Shown here: one piece after another, positions 12,830 to 24,445 of the stretch
How positions within the stretch are numbered: the first letter of the stretch is position 1
How the letters are laid out: each line of letters starts with the position of its first letter
Source of the DNA: Microcebus murinus
Lineage: Eukaryota; Chordata; Mammalia; Primates; Cheirogaleidae
Direction: 5' to 3'
Length of the DNA: 64,000 nucleotides
Assembly (NCBI RefSeq): GCF_040939455.1
Contig: NC_134109.1
Location: forward strand, 38,023,501 to 38,087,500
The notes under the pieces: model-generated
Database searches by the model: none
Told to the model about the DNA's origin: nothing
Seen by the model: the letters and a program-made list of their open reading frames with translations, nothing else
Program-made: the position numbers and the translations under genes

Positions 12830-13515
12830 ACAAAAACCATTATTTTTTGCAATTGATATGACTGCCTACAAAGAAAACCCTGAAAATTTTATAAACTATT
12901 ATAAATAAAAGAAAAATCTTGCAGCGTGGCTGGCTGCATATAAAAACAATATACAAGTCAACTGCAACCATAACAAAAAAATTAGAAGACACAATTTTTA
13001 AAATACACCATTTACAATCAAAACAAAAATCATAAAATATCCAGTATAAGAAATTTTTTAAATGTATGTTCAACTTATAAGCAGAAAATTGTGAAATTTT
13101 ACTAAAACATTGAGGAAAAACTTAGTAGAGCAATGCGTGTTAATGAATAGGAAGATTTTATTTTGTAATGATGTCATTTCTTCCCAAATTGATCTAGAGA
13201 CTCAATAAAACTCCAATCAAAACCCCAACAGGGTTTGGTGGAATGCTACAAACTGCTTCTAAAGTGCACATGAAACAGTAAGGGCCCAAGAAAAGCCAGC
13301 ATGTACCTAAAGGAGAGAAAGGAGTGTTCTCCCACCATGCGTCAGGACTTACCATAAAGCTAGAAAGCCATCTGTGAAGTAATTAGGATGGTATGACAGG
13401 GACACAGAGATGATCTGACCAGCAAGTCCAGAAACAGACCGCCTTACATATGGAACTTTGTTACGTGACTAAGGAGCCCATACAGTTCATCATACAAACT
13501 GGGGCACTATGAGGG
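12830..13515 (+). repeat. L1M fragment, ORF2 region
   Basis: The order 'gactgcctacaaagaaaacc', 'aactattataaataaa', 'ccaaattgatctagagactc', 'aatcaaaaccccaacagg', then 'tggaactttgttacgtgac' follows the late part of L1 ORF2. The reading frame is fully decayed. Confidence 0.8.
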
Positions 13516-16500
13516 AATTATTTATTCATCGTTATGTCAGGCCAACAGACAGAAACCATCACTGACTCGGGCAAATGAGGATGCATACTCAGTGTACCTG
13601 CGACAGAGTTGGAAGGGAACAAGCAGAGCCAGCAGCCTTCAGTGAAAACAAAGACATTTTATCCACTGACACAGGTGGGAAACAGGACAAATACAGATAC
13701 ACACTGAGGTGTTAGATTTCATGATGAGTATTCGGCCTGTCTCACTACTTTTATTTTCTCAATAAATTTGGAAGCAGTACCATCAGACTCCAAATGAATC
13801 TGAAAGGAGCCTAGGGAGCCAGGGTCAGAGGAGACAGCATAATTGTTACAGAGAATAGGAAAATAAATATACTAAGGGATGGTAGGATGGCCAGGCAGTG
13901 TCAAGGGCTGATTTTAGATTTATGTCATGAATTAATAGATCAATGAGCACAATTATGCATGTACCTCCTGTAACACTGAGCTGCTTAAATGATTATAATG
14001 TGAAATCTAAGCTAGTAAAAAGGAAAATAAGGAGAGAAAAGTGATGGTGGACAATGAAAACGTACTAGGCCAATAGATTAGGGGTCTGTAGAGCGAGAGA
14101 GGCTGAGCCAGGAGCATGAGATGGCAGTCAGAGAGCAGGCTCCTAAAATGAAGGTGTTGGAGCAGCTGCCATTTATTGGTGATAAAAGGTCAGGGGATCA
14201 CATAAATTGGGGTTGAGAATATTATTTTTGGGGTCCTCGTCCACAAGGGAAGAAGGAGAGCTTAAAGTTTGTGTTGGATTCCATGCTGACAGGAAGGGAG
14301 GCAGGTGGAGGCTGAGAAAAGGATCAGGAATTCAAATTACTTCAAACACCCAGGTTTTGGCATGAACCTGGTTGAAATTTGCTTTTCTTCTTTCTCAAGT
14401 CAAAGCCCTTAGGATTTGACAAGCCAGTGTGAGAGATGTGAGTTTGTTTCAAGCGTGACCATGTAGCCAGCGAGATTGATTTCATGGCCAGGTACAACTG
14501 CAAATCAGACTCATTATGCTTCAGTCACGTCCCTGCATTTGAGAGTTATGCAAATTAAAGCTGCCCACAGTGTTTCCTTCCGTGCACGTGATGACAAGGC
14601 TACTGCTCAGCTCTCTTTAAATTGAGATTTCCGGATCAACTCTGGCATTTCCACAAATGCACGTTTACATAACTGAGCAAAAAAGAGCCAAGAAGTAACT
14701 ACCCTTGGCTTGTGGCAATTATTGAGATGAACATTTCTCCTATCATTATACTGAAAATGTTTTGAAGACTCACCTTCATTTCCAATGTAATGATAATCAC
14801 TGACTTTCTAGAGATAAAAATAAAAGGTAAATAGAAGCTACATCTCATTCCCTTTTCAAATTTTTCCCCCTACATACAATAATATTCTATTTGATTTTCC
14901 TCGAACCCCTGGAGAATGATAGATAGATTGAATGGTGTTCACATCCTCTTCCCGTGGGGGCTTGCCCACACCTGGTATATTTGCAATGTGTGCTTATGTC
15001 CCCAGCATGTTTTGCTCTCATCACTCTGCCTGGTCACAAACACCCAGAGTAAGGCTCTGCTTACCAGTTTCCCACTGTCTTGTAACCTCCTCATAATTTC
15101 ACTATGTTTCTGCCTCAGTTCTCCTTCTGAGTGCTCATGATAGAGTAAACACTCCCACCCAAACTGAAGACCAAGGAACTCACCCTTACAGGAACCATGT
15201 GACATTAGGCACCAAGCTTCCCGGGGAGAAAGGTGCCGGGCCAACACTCCATTCTGGACAGAAATGAGAATGCCCAGGGACTTCGTGCCCAGGCGTTTCT
15301 GTACCCAGCCTGGATCTGGGAGCCCAGTGCTCTTTAGCAGGGGCTGAGCAAGAAGAAAATGGGACTGACTTTTAAGTTCTAATTACCTGGGAAACTTTTA
15401 AATCCTCAGAGGCCCAGCTACACCTCCGTGCTAATGAATCAGAGTTTCTGGGTATCAGTCTCTGGCATGTGTTTTTTAAAAGCTACCAAAGAGATTTATA
15501 TACACGGGTAAGGTCACAAACCATTGTCCTATCTTGGAAGGTACCAGGAAGTGGGGCCCTCATACTTCACAAAAAGTCAGTATTTCTGTCTGCTTCCCTC
15601 ACTCCAGACCTGTGGGACCATGGGAGCACATGTGTGACAACCTTCCCTCCCTAAGGTGCAGATGGGAATGCCAACCTGATGTCAACCATCGTGTGCCATT
15701 CAGACAAAAGGCTGAGTGCTGTGCTCCTCTCGCCCCAGGTTTCCCTGACTTCCTGGTAGGGAAAAAGACTTAAGAAAATCTATTGTCTCACACCCTCCCT
15801 CCATATTTATTACAGACATTTAATTGGCCCAGTTTTGAGGTGATGCATTAGGAGCAGCAGAGAATTTGCTGAGTGGAGGAAAGGTAGGAGGTCTGATGAA
15901 GAAAACCACCCCTGCCTGCCAGGAGCCAAGGAGAAAAGAGGGCTCACTTAGGCTCTGTTTGGATAACCAGTGGGTGAACTCTGAAAGTAAATGACCTGGT
16001 TTCTCCAGCTGTAGCAGAGGCATAAGATATTTCTGTTCCTAAGCAACAGACAGATGCCTTGATTTCCCATCCTGGCTCAGACTGGAATAATTCAATTCCC
16101 TGTTTCCTTCACAGCTCAACCCCTGCACTTCCTACCTACCTGCAGAACAGAAGCTGGCAATGCTGTGCCGCCCCCTTCCCTGATGCTATCGCACACACAG
16201 ACAGAGATTTTCTGAAAGACTCGGTCCTGTTCTTTTTGGGTACAAGGAAAGGAACATAATCTAGAACACCATCTGTCATCCTGAAATAGCCAATAGTGGC
16301 ACTATTTTTACCCAGCAATTATCAAACAAATGGAGTCATTTGAAAGAGTCACAGCTGTTCCTCGGTGTTATCTCAGTACAAATATGACACAGCGCATGCT
16401 GATTTTGTTTTCTGCTTTGTGTCTCATGTACACCAAGGCATTTCTCAACCTCCCATCAGAACACAAGTCAAAGTGTGTACTCCATAACTGAGTCACTCGG

Positions 16501-16813
16501 GCAAATTAAAAATCCCTCATTATCTTGATTACATGGTCAGGGTTTGGTTAAATGTGGGTTCTCATTTAGAAAGGGAATGCAATGAACTGCATATTTCAGA
16601 GTGAGTGCTAGGAAGCTTTTTAATCTCACAGAAGACAAGTTTTTTTTTTTTCTTGGTTAAATGCGACCTGAAAGAAATATCATGATTTATATGTATGTTA
16701 GCACTTTTAACAAAAAAGCAAAATTATGCCAAATGAATCCTACTTTCCCATTATCAACCTTCATCATAACATCAGAAAGGTACGCTACTGACATAAATGT
16801 CCCTAGTAAACTA
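13516..16813. other. mostly unassigned; one hAT-like remnant
   Basis: I find no gene. A stretch at about 15385-15490 ('aattacctgggaaacttttaa', then 'gaatcagagtttctggg') resembles a MER5-type hAT fragment in reverse. A run of 11-12 T lies near 16640. The rest shows nothing I can name. Confidence 0.45.
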
Positions 16814-16878
16814 AACACACACACTCACACATACATACGTGTGTATACATGTGTGCACACACACACAGGCAACTCTAT
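16814..16878. repeat. (CA)n/(TG)n microsatellite, interrupted
   Basis: Alternating acacac, tacata, gtgtgt and cacaca blocks. It is imperfect, with alternating purine-pyrimidine throughout. Confidence 0.85.
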
Positions 16879-16979
16879 CAAACATGTCATTCTTTTTATC
16901 CACTTGCATCTGAAGCCTAGGTTAGACTTAGGGTTAGGGAGTCCCCCAACTTAATGAAGCACTGCTCACCTCTCACGGT

Positions 16980-17410
16980 AACCATGAAAATGCCAAAGAC
17001 TAGTTTTTCTAGCTTACCTTGCAGCTGAGACAGAGGCACATGATCGACCACAGTGAGATGTGCCCACCCAAGAGTACACAGATCACCCAGCACTCCCTCT
17101 GGGAAGAGATGCTGCACAGAATTCGGAGTTCCTGCAGCAGCAGCAGCAGAGCCAGTGCAAGCATGCACTGTCCAGTCCCAATGGTGCCAGTGGTGCAAGA
17201 GGCTTCTAGTGCTCCGCAGTAACAGGAGCACCCAACAGACCCACTCTGCAGGCGGACCTGGGCTCTGTCCCTGGCTTCACATCTACAACGTGGCTCTCCA
17301 GCCCTTCCAGAGACCCTGTGCACCAGGCAGCATCCTTATAAACAACCCATTTGCTGCTTAAATCAACCAGCACTGGATTTTATTGCTATAACCAAGAACC
17401 CTACATCAGC
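16980..17410 (+). other. possible ancient LTR-like repeat
   Basis: The end 'catttgctgcttaaatcaac' followed by 'ttttattgctataaccaaga' resembles the tail of an old LTR. Overlapping frames of about 100 codons exist on both strands (plus 17053-17361; minus 16917-17231), with a short GCA repeat at about 17135-17150. There is no start context, signal or known domain, so I do not call a gene. Confidence 0.3.
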
Positions 17411-17755
17411 AAAATTTTGTAATGCTTTGATCACATGAAGACCAATAATACACTTGGAGTTTTTGTTACCTTCCAAAATTTTCCAACTCTTTTCCAATTC
17501 CTGAGTCACCAGTCTTTATTTTATGCACACCCAATCCACAGAAATGTCTCTAATTCTGCAAATTCCCTGATTCCTCACTTTCAACTAGGAATGTAAGCAA
17601 AAATAGAAAGATAAAAGTCATAGAAGGAAGATACAGGTTGACATGACCACTTTCTCATAAAATTCTTCCCCAGGGAATGAAGCAGCATCGTACCTAAACA
17701 CTAAAGCCACCACAATGATAGCAGCGGAGGCACAGGCAGACCTCACCATTTCTAA

Positions 17756-17905
17756 GCAATGCTTCCCAAACTTTAATCTGCTTTTGAGTCTCACAAGGAT
17801 TGTGCCAGAACGCAGTCAGTCTGAGATGCCACAGCTCTAACAAGCTTGCAAGTGATGCCCTGGCATCACAACTGCATCTACAACTGCACTTTGCGTCGCA
17901 AGGTT
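17756..17905 (-). repeat. MER5A-like hAT fragment
   Basis: 'caatgcttcccaaactttaa' and 'gtgatgccctggcatcacaa' resemble a decayed MER5A in reverse. The assignment rests on weak similarity. Confidence 0.4.
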
Positions 17906-18409
17906 TTTAGTACTCAGGTGCTATTCCTAAGTCCCCTAAATAAAACTATCTCTGGACAGGAAAAACTCAATGTGTTTTCTCCCCATTCTCTGGACCACAT
18001 CTCCTCTACTTTCCCTTTAAGTTTTATATTTAGAATAACTAGACTCTAAAGTGGCAATACATTCCGTCATTTGGCACATGTCTCACACCACATGGAAAAT
18101 TTCTTCTGTGCAAAGTGTTAGAACATATAAAACAAATTAGATCTTACTTCAGTGGTTCTGAAAATGTTACATTCTATAAATCTAGCCTATTTAATACAAA
18201 GGCCATTTAGACTTTCGGTTTGGATACCGAAAAGTAAATGGGTTTAGGGACCTCTACTATTGTATGGTGCCAAAGATTCTCATTCAGGTGGACATTAATT
18301 TTTTTCCAAATGTAAATTGAAAGTAAAAAGAATTATCTTGGAAGCATTGTAATACAAAGAAGAAATATTCTCTGTACCTCCCTTGATGTAAAAATGCATT
18401 TTGTACGTA

Positions 18410-18630
18410 CAGTCGTCCCTTAGCATACACAGGGGATTGGTTCCAAGACATCCACCACCTTGCATATACTAAAATCCCGGCATACTCAAGTCAGCTCTTC
18501 GGAACCTGCATATATCAAAAGTCAACCCTCCATATATGCAAGTTTCGCATCCCAAGAATACCGTTTAGTTGAAAAAACTCCATGTGTAAGTGAACCCACG
18601 AAGTTCAAGCCTGTGTTTAAGGGTCAACTG
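18410..18630 (+). mobile_element. Tigger-related MITE
   Basis: A 221-bp element starting CAGTCGTCCCTTAGC and ending GGGTCAACTG, flanked by TA at 18408-18409 and 18631-18632. The interior 'ggggattggttccaagacat', 'actaaaatccc' and 'ccctccatatatgcaag' matches the ends of Tigger2/MER44-type elements. It is non-autonomous and old. Confidence 0.85.
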
Positions 18631-18639
18631 TATTTCCTG

Positions 18640-20574
18640 CACTTCCTGGAGTTTTCCACAGCAATGTCTTTGAAAGGACCTGTTTCTTGTAAATACGAAC
18701 AAAATTGTCTTGCAAAATGCTGTGTAATTAGAGTTCGTATCCACCATCCTCTGTAGAGCTGGTATCCAACTTCAGCAGCTTTTACCCCAAATTTACTCCC
18801 AGAATTGGCCATCATATTTTTCTGAGCATTAATCAGCGCAGTTTCTGAAGGCATAATGTATTCTGCTTTACTCATAACACTGACAATTCATCACTAAAAA
18901 TGTCCAAAATTTCACAAAACATAAGAAAATTAAGAGAGGCCCAAAAGCCCTTTTTTAATACTCCTAGAAGAAATGGCAGTCTATGGTTTCCTAGAAGGCC
19001 ACAGGGTAGGGAAAGACATCAGCTTACTTTTAGCAATCCTAACATGTAATTTTATGTTTTATTATATGCTAATGGATAGCTTGGATTAATGGTCAAAAAT
19101 AGGAAATAGTTCATTAATTAGAGACATTATAGCACTTCTCTTGTGAATATTAATCCTTGCAGGGTTACAAAAGAATTCTCTGCCCACTTGGCCCACATTG
19201 TACTGTCCCCTACTCAGGTGAGAAAAAGAATTTTAGGGGAAAAGAATGCATTAAAGTTAGGCTGTGAGTAAACATTATACACAAAGACACGTGCTTTCCA
19301 GTACGTGTTCTGAAATATGTCAAGTTCCATGGCCAATGGGCTGGGGCAGAAAGTACAAAGGCAGGGTGACCATGGCAGCCAGGGCCCTGGGGGGAGAGGG
19401 TAGGAGAGAGAAGGAAGGAAGGAGAGAGGGTTGCTAAGAAGCAGCTAGGCAAACCCAGCATGACAGAAAGAGGCTTGAGATGAACCAGGGAAAACACTTA
19501 TCCACACTCTGGACCCCACTTCATTTCTGACTGTGAACATGGTGGTTTCTCTTCAGATAATACGATAAAACTATTAATATGAGCTGTTCCCTCTGTTTGG
19601 GGCAACAGTCACACTTTTTCAACCAAGCACTCCGCCAGTTTGCAATAGCAAACATTAGGGCCCATCTGACATCACATACTTAAATTCCACAGGCTTTTGC
19701 ACCTCACATGTTCACTTTTCCCAGGAAGGGTCTATCTACAGCTAATATTTTAGTTGGCCCATTCTCAGTAAAACATTGGTCTTTCCTTAATAAACAATTG
19801 CTTTCCATGAGAAAACCAAATAGATAAGGTTAATTAATTTGCTAATGGACACACTCTACCTATGAACATAATGTTTTAATATGATTGTCTTCTATATTCT
19901 GTTCAAAATCGGATCCTGTAAACTTAATTGCTTAACAGAAGAGATGAAGTATTTTCACCAAAATGTAAGCAATGTGTACTAAATTCAGTCTTTAGAGTTT
20001 GAACTATACATCCCAACAGACAAGAGCTAACGCCCCTGCCCCGAAAGAGAAGAAGACAAGAGAAACTATGAGCGGCAATGAGGGCAGTTGAACCAAAATC
20101 TGTAATCTCCAAAGCTCAGAAGAGAATAGTGACAATCCCAAGAGCGATACACCCTGGGTCTCAGCAGCCCAACTCCTTGTTTCTCAGTTCCCACAAAAAA
20201 TACTGAGCAGGAATTTTTTTCTCTGGAGAAGAAATAGAAAGGGACAGGGAAGACAGGGAGGAGCTGAAGCTGCTGAGAGCCAGTTAATTTCAGGTGAACT
20301 AGGACAGGGAGATTCCTTACACAAGTTTCAAATCAAGACTCATCTTCAAATTGACTGTATTGAAATTCTTTTAATTTATATAAGACAGCTATAGGTATGA
20401 AAATGTATTATGTTAATAGAGAAAATTGTAAATAACCCAGATATCCAAAACTAAGGGAAGAGTTTATGATTACACATTGGGTTATTCATTCTACATCAAT
20501 GAATGCTATAAAACAATGCATCATATGTTTATAATTGTCTTAATAATCAGAATATGGAACTGCATACATAATGT
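18640..20574. other. no feature recognised
   Basis: No gene or nameable repeat is visible. There is a short GGAA-rich patch at about 19410-19430. Confidence 0.5.
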
Positions 20575-20699
20575 GATTACAACTACTAATAACAACTACT
20601 ATTCATTGAACACGTGTCATATTTCAAATCTCTGCCACAATATTTTTTGCAAGGGAAGTACAATCACCCATACATTTTACAGATAAGAAAATGAGTCTT
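20575..20699 (-). repeat. MIR SINE, split by an Alu
   Basis: 'ttcattgaacacgtgtcat' and 'cattttacagataagaaaat' fit a reverse MIR. The Alu at 20700-21030 inserted into it, and the MIR resumes at about 21046 ('aaagggcagttttaccaag'). Confidence 0.7.
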
Positions 20700-21030
20700 T
20701 TTTTTTTTTTTTTTTTTTTTTTGAGACAGAGTCTCGCTTTGTTGTCCAGGCTAGAGTGAGTGCATGGCGTCAGCCTAGCTCACAGCAACCTCAAACTCCT
20801 GGGCTCAAGCAATCCTTCTGCCTCAGCCTCCCGAGTAGCTGGGACTACAGGCATGTACCACCATGCCCAGCTAATTTTTTTTCTATATATATTAGTCGGC
20901 CAATCAATCTCTTTCTATTTATAGTAGAGACGAGGTCTGGCTCAGGCTGGTTTCAAACTCCCGACCTTGAGCAATCCGCCAGCCTTGGCCTCCCAGAGTG
21001 CTAGGATTACAGGCGTGAGCCACCACGCCC
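20700..21030 (-). mobile_element. lemur-type Alu with target duplication
   Basis: A full-length reverse Alu with a T-run of about 25 and the lemur-specific 'attagtcggccaatcaatct' segment. Perfect 15-bp duplication aagaaaatgagtctt at 20685-20699 and 21031-21045. The intact duplication and long tail suggest a fairly young insertion. Confidence 0.96.
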
Positions 21031-21045
21031 AAGAAAATGAGTCTT

Positions 21046-22379
21046 AAAGGGCAGTTTTACCAAGATTTAAAAAATAAGGGCAATAAAATGGAACAATAAA
21101 ATTAAATTGTAGGATCAAACAACTTCAGAGTCTCATTACACTAACAATGCTGCCTTAAAATGTCATTAAAAAAAAAAAACTGAAAAAAAATGTGCCAAGA
21201 TAATAACACTTTATATAATGGCATTACACTGCTTTTCTTTTATATGTGTGTATAATGTGGTATTATGGTTTTTATAATTATTGTAACTTTATGTGGAAAA
21301 AGTTAAGGAATCCAGTTCTGACCATAATGTAGTAATAGGGAGTAAATTTATCGTTCTGCCTTAAGAAACTAAAACACTGGCAAAAATATTTTAAAATGGT
21401 TTCAAGATATAAGAAAACAGTACAAAACAGTGATGGCTGAGGAAAAACCAAAAACTAAAGCAGCCTCTGTGCGTGCTCAGCTCACCGCTACAGAACACAG
21501 CACAGCGCAGGGAAAGGAAGCCCAGACCGAGACAGAGCATGGTCCTGCTGAACAGAAAGAGTGTGGAGTCCGGGGAAGCCACAGTAACTAGAACGGGTGG
21601 GGTAAAGTGCTGAGGGGGAAAGGAATTCACAGACATTGCTCTGGAGACCTGCAGAGGGTTTCATTTGAGTCTTTGAGTACCGCCCAGCACATTTATTTGC
21701 AGAAACTACCAAGACCAGGGAAGCAACACCAGAAAGGTACAGCCAAAAACACGCTCAGAGCTCACAAAAAGCTGGGAATAATTTGTGTTCCCACTAGCCA
21801 GTGTGTAGGAAATGTTAACATACAGAGCGTAAAGTAGAGGTAGCTTGCTTCAGTAGTGGGGCCAAATTAGCAGAACGTGAAAGGTTGATATGTACCACCT
21901 AACGAAGCTGAAGAGCAAGTCTCAACAAGATTAGACTATTATAAGATGACTTAACTGCCTTCCAGTACAAATCATTTGTTAAATCATTTCCTAAGTATTT
22001 CACATTTTTATGCTGGTATAAGTAATATTGTGTTTTAATTGTAAACAGTATTGTGTTTTAAGTGAATTGCTAGTACATAAATAAATTTTCTTGTATGTTT
22101 TACCTTGCATCCTGTGAAATTGTTAGACCAACTTACGAGCACTAGTAGCTTTTACTTAGATTCCATTTCACAGCTCAGGACAAATGTGGTCTTCTCTTCT
22201 AGGCATTGGGTATGGGGGAAACTCACTGAAGATGAACTAGCCAAATTCTCACTAACCACATGAGGAAATGAATCACAGTGAGGGTGAATCTGCAAATAGA
22301 GAGTTTTACTTCTTCCTTTTTGATCTGTATGCCTTGTATTTCTTCTTCTCACCATATTGCATTGTACAATACAGGAAGA
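21046..22379. other. mostly unassigned, possibly old L1 5' region
   Basis: The segment 21300-21960 reads like the 5'UTR/ORF1-upstream part of an old L1 (for example 'gaaactaccaagaccaggga'), but I cannot confirm it. A-runs occur at 21168-21190. No gene is seen. Confidence 0.35.
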
Positions 22380-24075
22380 AAATCCAGGGGGAATTTATAC
22401 ATAGAAATTGACAAGCTGATTTGAAAATTTATATGGAAATACAAGTGACCTAGATTACCAAAAACAGTGTTTAAAAAAAAGAACAAAGTAGGAGGACTTA
22501 GCTACCTGACTTCAACATTTATTATATAAACTAAATAATCAAGGCAGTGTGGTATACATGATAAACATATAGATTAATGAAAGAGAAAAAAGACTCCAGA
22601 AATAATCCCACACATACACAGTCAATTAATTTCCAAGAAAAAAGCCAAGGCAATTCAATGAAAAAAGGGTAATTTTTTCAACAAGTGCTGCTAAAACAAT
22701 GAAATGTCTATGTGCAAAAATATGAACCTTGACTCTTAGTCCTCAAAATAAACAAAACTATAAAATATATCCTAGCCCTAAATGTAAAAACCAAAACTAC
22801 AAAATTTCTAGAAGATAACATAGGACAAAATCTGGATGACTTGGGCTTGGGTGATGGCTTTTTAGATGCACCAAAAGCACAAGCCATGAAAGAAAGAATG
22901 AGCTGGACTTCATTAACATTTTCTGCTCTGTGAAAGACACTATCAAGAGAATGAGAAGACAAGCCATGAATGGAAAGAAAATATTTGCAAAACATATCTG
23001 ACAAAGAACTATTATCTAAAATATATGAAGAACTCCTAAAACTCAACAATAAAAAAGAACACAAACAATCCAATTGAAAAATGAGCTGAAGACTCTAAAA
23101 AACTCCTCACCAAAGAAGATACACAAATGGCAGATAATCACATGAAAAGGTGTTCCACATCATATGTCATCAGGGAAAATTAAAAAAAATATATATATAC
23201 CACTACCCACATACTAGAATGGCTAAAATCCACAACACTAACAATACCAAATGCTGGCGAGAATTTGGAGCATTAGGAATGTTCATTTGCTGGTGGGATT
23301 GCAAAATGGTACAGCCACTTTGGAGGAGAGTTTGGTGGTTTCTTACAAAACTAAACATACTCTTACCATATGATCCAGCAACCATTATTCTTGGTATTTA
23401 CCCAAGGGAGTTGAAAAGTTATGTCCACACAAAAAACCTGGACATGAATATTCACAGCAGCTTTATTCATAATTGCCAAAATTTGGGAGGAATCAAGATT
23501 TCCTTCAATAAGCAAGTGGATAAACTATAATATATACAGATAATTGAATATTTATTATCCAGCACTAAAAAGAAATGAGCTATCAAGCCATGCATATACA
23601 TGGAGGAAATGTAAATGCATATTACTAAGTGAAAGAAGACAATCTGAAAAGGCTACATACTGTATAATTCCAACTAGATGACATTCTGGAAAAGACAATA
23701 CTAGGGAGACAATAAAAAGAGCAGTGGTTTCCAGGGGATGATGAGGAGGGAAGGATGAATAAGCAGAGCACAGAGGATTTTTAGAGCAGCGAAACTACTC
23801 TGTATGATACTATGGAAGATATATGTCATTATACATTTGTCCAAACCCCCCAGAGAATGTACAATACCAAGAGTGAACCCTAACGTAAACTATGGACTTT
23901 GGATAATAAGGATGTGTCAATGTGGGTTCATCAGCTGTAACAAATATACCACTCTGGTAGGGATGTTGATGATGAGGAAGACTATGCATGTGTAGGGGCA
24001 GAGAAATCTCTGTACCTTCTGCTCCATTTTGCTGTGAACCTAAAACTGCTCTAAAATATAGTCTATTTTTAAAAA
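22380..24075 (+). repeat. old L1 (L1M) 3' portion: end of ORF2 and 3'UTR
   Basis: The L1 ORF2 3' order is clear: 'agactccagaaataatccca', 'acaaaatttctagaagataa', 'atatgaagaactcctaaaac', 'atgctggcgagaatttggag', 'tatgatccagcaaccattat', then a 3'UTR ending at about 24075. A 126-codon open remnant at 23150-23530 still encodes ORF2 C-terminal residues, but there is no functional frame. Confidence 0.88.
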
Positions 24076-24079
24076 AGGA

Positions 24080-24430
24080 CTAAACCATTGATGCACATGG
24101 AACAATGATGGACCTCTAAAGCATTATGTTAAATGAAAGAAGTCACACACAAAAGACAACATATGATATGATTCCATCTATATGAAATTTTAGAAAAGGC
24201 AAAACTATAGTGATGAAAAGTAGATCACTAGTGTCCAGAGCACTGGGGTTGGGAGAGGAAATTGACTGCACAGGGTCACAAGGAAACTTTTGGGGGTGAC
24301 AGAAATTACTACTATGAATGTGGTGGTGGTTATAAAACTGTATACATTTGTCAAAAATTATAGAATGTTCAACTTAAAATTGATGAATTTTGTCACATGT
24401 AAATTATACTTTAATAAAGCTATAAAAATG
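24080..24430 (+). repeat. second L1M 3' end
   Basis: It repeats late 3'UTR motifs: 'gcattatgttaaatgaaaga', 'tgatatgattccatctatat', 'aaattatactttaataaagc'. It lies directly behind the first L1M in the same orientation, as a separate insertion or a tandem remnant. Confidence 0.75.
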
Positions 24431-24445
24431 TAATAAAGTACAAAA

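Noticed and set aside
16928..16941. Interstitial telomere-like ttagggttaggg
   Set aside because: Only two units, expected by chance.
17009..17361. Overlapping frames of about 100 codons on both strands near a GCA repeat
   Set aside because: No domain, no clear splice sites, and the right part resembles an old LTR end.
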